From NCBI GenBank assembly GCA_003240775.1, contig QFNI01000073.1, positions 1 through 15,937 on the forward strand: 15,937 nucleotides of DNA. The letters are read 5' to 3'. The notes beneath the pieces are model-generated. The model made no database searches. It worked only from the letters and a program-made list of their open reading frames with translations, and was not told where the DNA came from. Position numbers and translations under genes: made by a program. This document shows, one piece after another, positions 14,174-15,937 of this stretch (positions are counted from its first letter, which is position 1; each line of letters starts with the position of its first letter). This DNA is from Mesorhizobium amorphae. GTDB taxonomy: Bacteria; Pseudomonadota; Alphaproteobacteria; Rhizobiales; Rhizobiaceae.

Positions 14174-14979
14174 TCGAGGCGCGCAACCTTTCCTTCGGCT
14201 ACCGCAGCCGGCCCGTGCTCGACCGCGTCACGCTTTGCGTCGAGCCGGGTGCGCGGCTAGCAGTGCTGGGCGCAAACGGCTCGGGCAAGTCCACGCTCGC
14301 GCAGTGGCTGGCGGGCTGGCAGGGGGAGGGGGCGTCGAGCGGCCACGTCCATGCGGATGGCAGGCCGTGGCGCGACTGGCCGCTCGCCGAGCGCGCGCGG
14401 GCCGTGCAGCTCGTCGGTCAGATTCCCGTCCAGCACCTGTCGGGCCGCGCCTTCACCGTCTGGGAGGAGGCGGCCTTCGGCCCCGAGAACCTCGCTTTGC
14501 CGGTGAGCGAGATCAAGCGGCGCGTCGACCATGCGCTCGCGCTCTGCAAGCTTTCGCATCTGTCCGCGCGCGACCCCTTCACGCTGTCGGGCGGCGAGCA
14601 GCGGCGCCTCGTCCTTGCATCCGCGCTCGCGCTCGAACCCCGCTGCCTCGTGCTCGACGAGCCGCTTTCCAACCTCGACCCCGAAGCGCGGGAGGGCGTG
14701 ACGGCTGTGCTCCGTGCCTTGCCGGCCGAAACCGCGCTCGTGGTGCTCGAGACGAACCCCGACATCGCGCTGAGCCTCGCCTCCCGCTTCGCGCTCCTTC
14801 ACGAAGGGCGCATCGCGGTGGAGGGCTCCGCGCGCGAAGTGCTGCTACACCCACTGACAGTCGAGGCCGTGGGCCCACCTGCAGTCGCCCAGGCTTATGC
14901 TGAATTGGGTCTCCCGGGGCCACTGCCGCTAGAGCTGGCGGATGTGGCGCGCCTGCCCAGAGAGGCGCTTGCATGTTGA
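14170..14979 (+). CDS. ecfA1: ECF transporter ATPase 1 with substituted H-loop
   Basis: This 269-residue ABC ATPase has an A-loop Tyr11 (LSFGY), Walker A GANGSGKST at 34-42, Q-loop Gln84 (VGQIP), an intact LSGGEQ signature at 139-144, Walker B LVLDE with Asp163/Glu164, and D-loop SNLD. Where the switch (H-loop) histidine should be, the sequence is VVLETNPDIAL, so Asn196 replaces it. The start is GTG 14170, overlapping the ecfT stop. The last 60 residues form the extra C-terminal region common in ECF ATPases. It pairs with the next gene product as a heterodimer; because its own H-loop is altered, the ATP site built on its Walker motifs is probably slow or inactive. Confidence 0.93.
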   Translation: MIEARNLSFGYRSRPVLDRVTLCVEPGARLAVLGANGSGKSTLAQWLAGWQGEGASSGHVHADGRPWRDWPLAERARAVQLVGQIPVQHLSGRAFTVWEEAAFGPENLALPVSEIKRRVDHALALCKLSHLSARDPFTLSGGEQRRLVLASALALEPRCLVLDEPLSNLDPEAREGVTAVLRALPAETALVVLETNPDIALSLASRFALLHEGRIAVEGSAREVLLHPLTVEAVGPPAVAQAYAELGLPGPLPLELADVARLPREALAC

Positions 14980-15737
14980 GCGTCGCGAACCTTTCTTTCG
15001 CCTATGGCAATGGTCCGCCGCTCTTCTCGGAGCTTTCCTTCACGGTTGAAGCCGGCGAGGCGCTTGCCGTGGTGGGGCGCAACGGTGCGGGCAAGAGCAC
15101 CCTGCTGCGCCTGCTCAACGGTCTCCTGACGCCGCAGGCCGGGGATGTGCAAGTCGGCGGTCGCACCATCCTGGACCGCAAGGTCGATGCCATCGCCTCG
15201 CAGGTCGGCACACTCTTTCAGACGCCCGAGCAGCAGCTTTTCGCCGCAACCGTGCACGAGGAGGTGGCTTTCGGCCCGCGTCAGTTAGGGCTGGTGCCGC
15301 AAGTGGTCGAAGAACGCGTTTCGGCGGCGCTCGCGCACTGCGCGCTCGCCGGAGAGGAAAGCCGCCATCCGCTCGACCTCGACCACGCAGCCCGCCGCTT
15401 CGTGGCGCTCGCCTCCGTGCTTGCGCTCCAACCCGCGCTTCTGCTGCTGGACGAGCCCCAGCGCGGGCTGGACCGACGCTGGACCGAGCGGCTCGAAGCC
15501 ATCATCGCCACCGAGCGAGCGCGCGGCACGGCCGTGGTGCTGATCTGCCACGACATGGACTTCGTGCTGCGCAACGCGCAGACCGTGATCGCCTTGGGCG
15601 TGGAACAGCCCCGCCGGATGGCCGTCACCAAACTCTTCCGCAGCAAGCCGCTGATTGCGGCGGCCTCCCTCGCGGTGCCTGCACGCATCGCGGTCGCGGA
15701 ACGGCACGCCGCCCTTCAGGCCGAAGCGGCGCGGTAG
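14973..15737 (+). CDS. ecfA2: ECF transporter ATPase 2 with degenerate signature motif
   Basis: This 254-residue ABC ATPase has A-loop Tyr11, Walker A GRNGAGKST at 35-43, Q-loop Gln83 (FQTPEQQLF, typical of ECF/Cbi ATPases), Walker B LLLLDE with Asp160/Glu161, D-loop RGLD and a normal H-loop His193 (ICHDMD). The ABC signature, expected as LSGGQ/E, reads LDHAARR at about 136-142, so both glycines and the serine are lost. The gene starts at ATG 14973, overlapping the end of ecfA1 by seven bases, with AGAGG upstream. It ends the operon; about 30 C-terminal residues (AAASLAVPARIAVAERH...) are variable. Confidence 0.92.
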   Translation: MLSVANLSFAYGNGPPLFSELSFTVEAGEALAVVGRNGAGKSTLLRLLNGLLTPQAGDVQVGGRTILDRKVDAIASQVGTLFQTPEQQLFAATVHEEVAFGPRQLGLVPQVVEERVSAALAHCALAGEESRHPLDLDHAARRFVALASVLALQPALLLLDEPQRGLDRRWTERLEAIIATERARGTAVVLICHDMDFVLRNAQTVIALGVEQPRRMAVTKLFRSKPLIAAASLAVPARIAVAERHAALQAEAAR

Positions 15738-15937
15738 CCGCTGGCGACATCCTCCGGCTCTAAGTGGGGTCCGCACGAGAACAGCTTGTGGCATCAGGCG
15801 TCTGCCTGTAGGCCGTCTAGGATCTGCTGCGCCCTTTCAGCTCGCGCACCAATACGCCCACGAAGCATTGGGTAACGACCAGCGCGGGCCAAGGTAGAAA
15901 CCTTCCACCTTTCCTTCCCTGGTGCACCCTCAAATTA

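Noticed and set aside
15738..15937. Possible gene end on the minus strand (RYPMLRGRIGARAERAQQIL) in the last 200 bp
   Set aside because: Only about 45 codons lie between stops, no motif is recognisable and another frame looks equally coding-like. Nothing can be supported here.

Overview
The window is GC-rich DNA from an alphaproteobacterium, most likely of the Hyphomicrobiales (Rhizobium/Mesorhizobium/Brucella relatives). I infer this from the Aap/Bzt-type amino-acid ABC permeases of about 360-390 residues, heavy use of G/C at third codon positions, and an IS-associated intergenic repeat (CAGGGAA/TTCCCTG) of a kind I associate with this order. The genus cannot be fixed from sequence alone.

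Layout. (1) 1-3229 is a small regulatory and redox section: the 3' end of a TetR-type repressor gene, a membrane-anchored CHASE3 sensor protein with no output domain, and an AraC-type regulator divergent from a zinc-free NADPH:quinone-type oxidoreductase. (2) 3230-4912 is a scar. About 1.1 kb has no convincing gene but has stem-loops and CAGGGAA repeats. It is followed by an IS3-family transposase remnant cut at both ends, a roughly 36-bp piece of a PIN-domain gene, and the first ten codons of an ABC ATPase gene (aapP). (3) 4910-8200, minus strand, is aapJ-aapQ-aapM, a polar amino-acid importer whose own ATPase gene has been lost at the scar. (4) 8391-11935, minus strand, is a three-gene operon: Fe(II)/2-oxoglutarate dioxygenase, O-acetylhomoserine sulfhydrylase (metY), and a second paralogous dioxygenase broken by a one-base frameshift. 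It ends at a strong intrinsic terminator. (5) 12271-15737, plus strand, is a PPC/DUF296 protein and then a complete ECF-type importer in the order S, T, A1, A2 with overlapping genes. The last 200 bp hold no recognised gene.

How it may work together (inference): two import systems (Aap-like and ECF with its own S component) flank a metY bracketed by two related oxygenases. This suggests uptake and oxidative processing of a small amino-acid-like or sulfur-containing compound that feeds methionine/homocysteine synthesis. No such pathway is known to me with this gene set and the substrate cannot be read from sequence. Two features are directly visible and informative. The two ECF ATPases carry complementary defects that fall in the same composite ATP site, leaving one consensus and one degenerate site. 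The aap operon is truncated exactly at a rearrangement junction.
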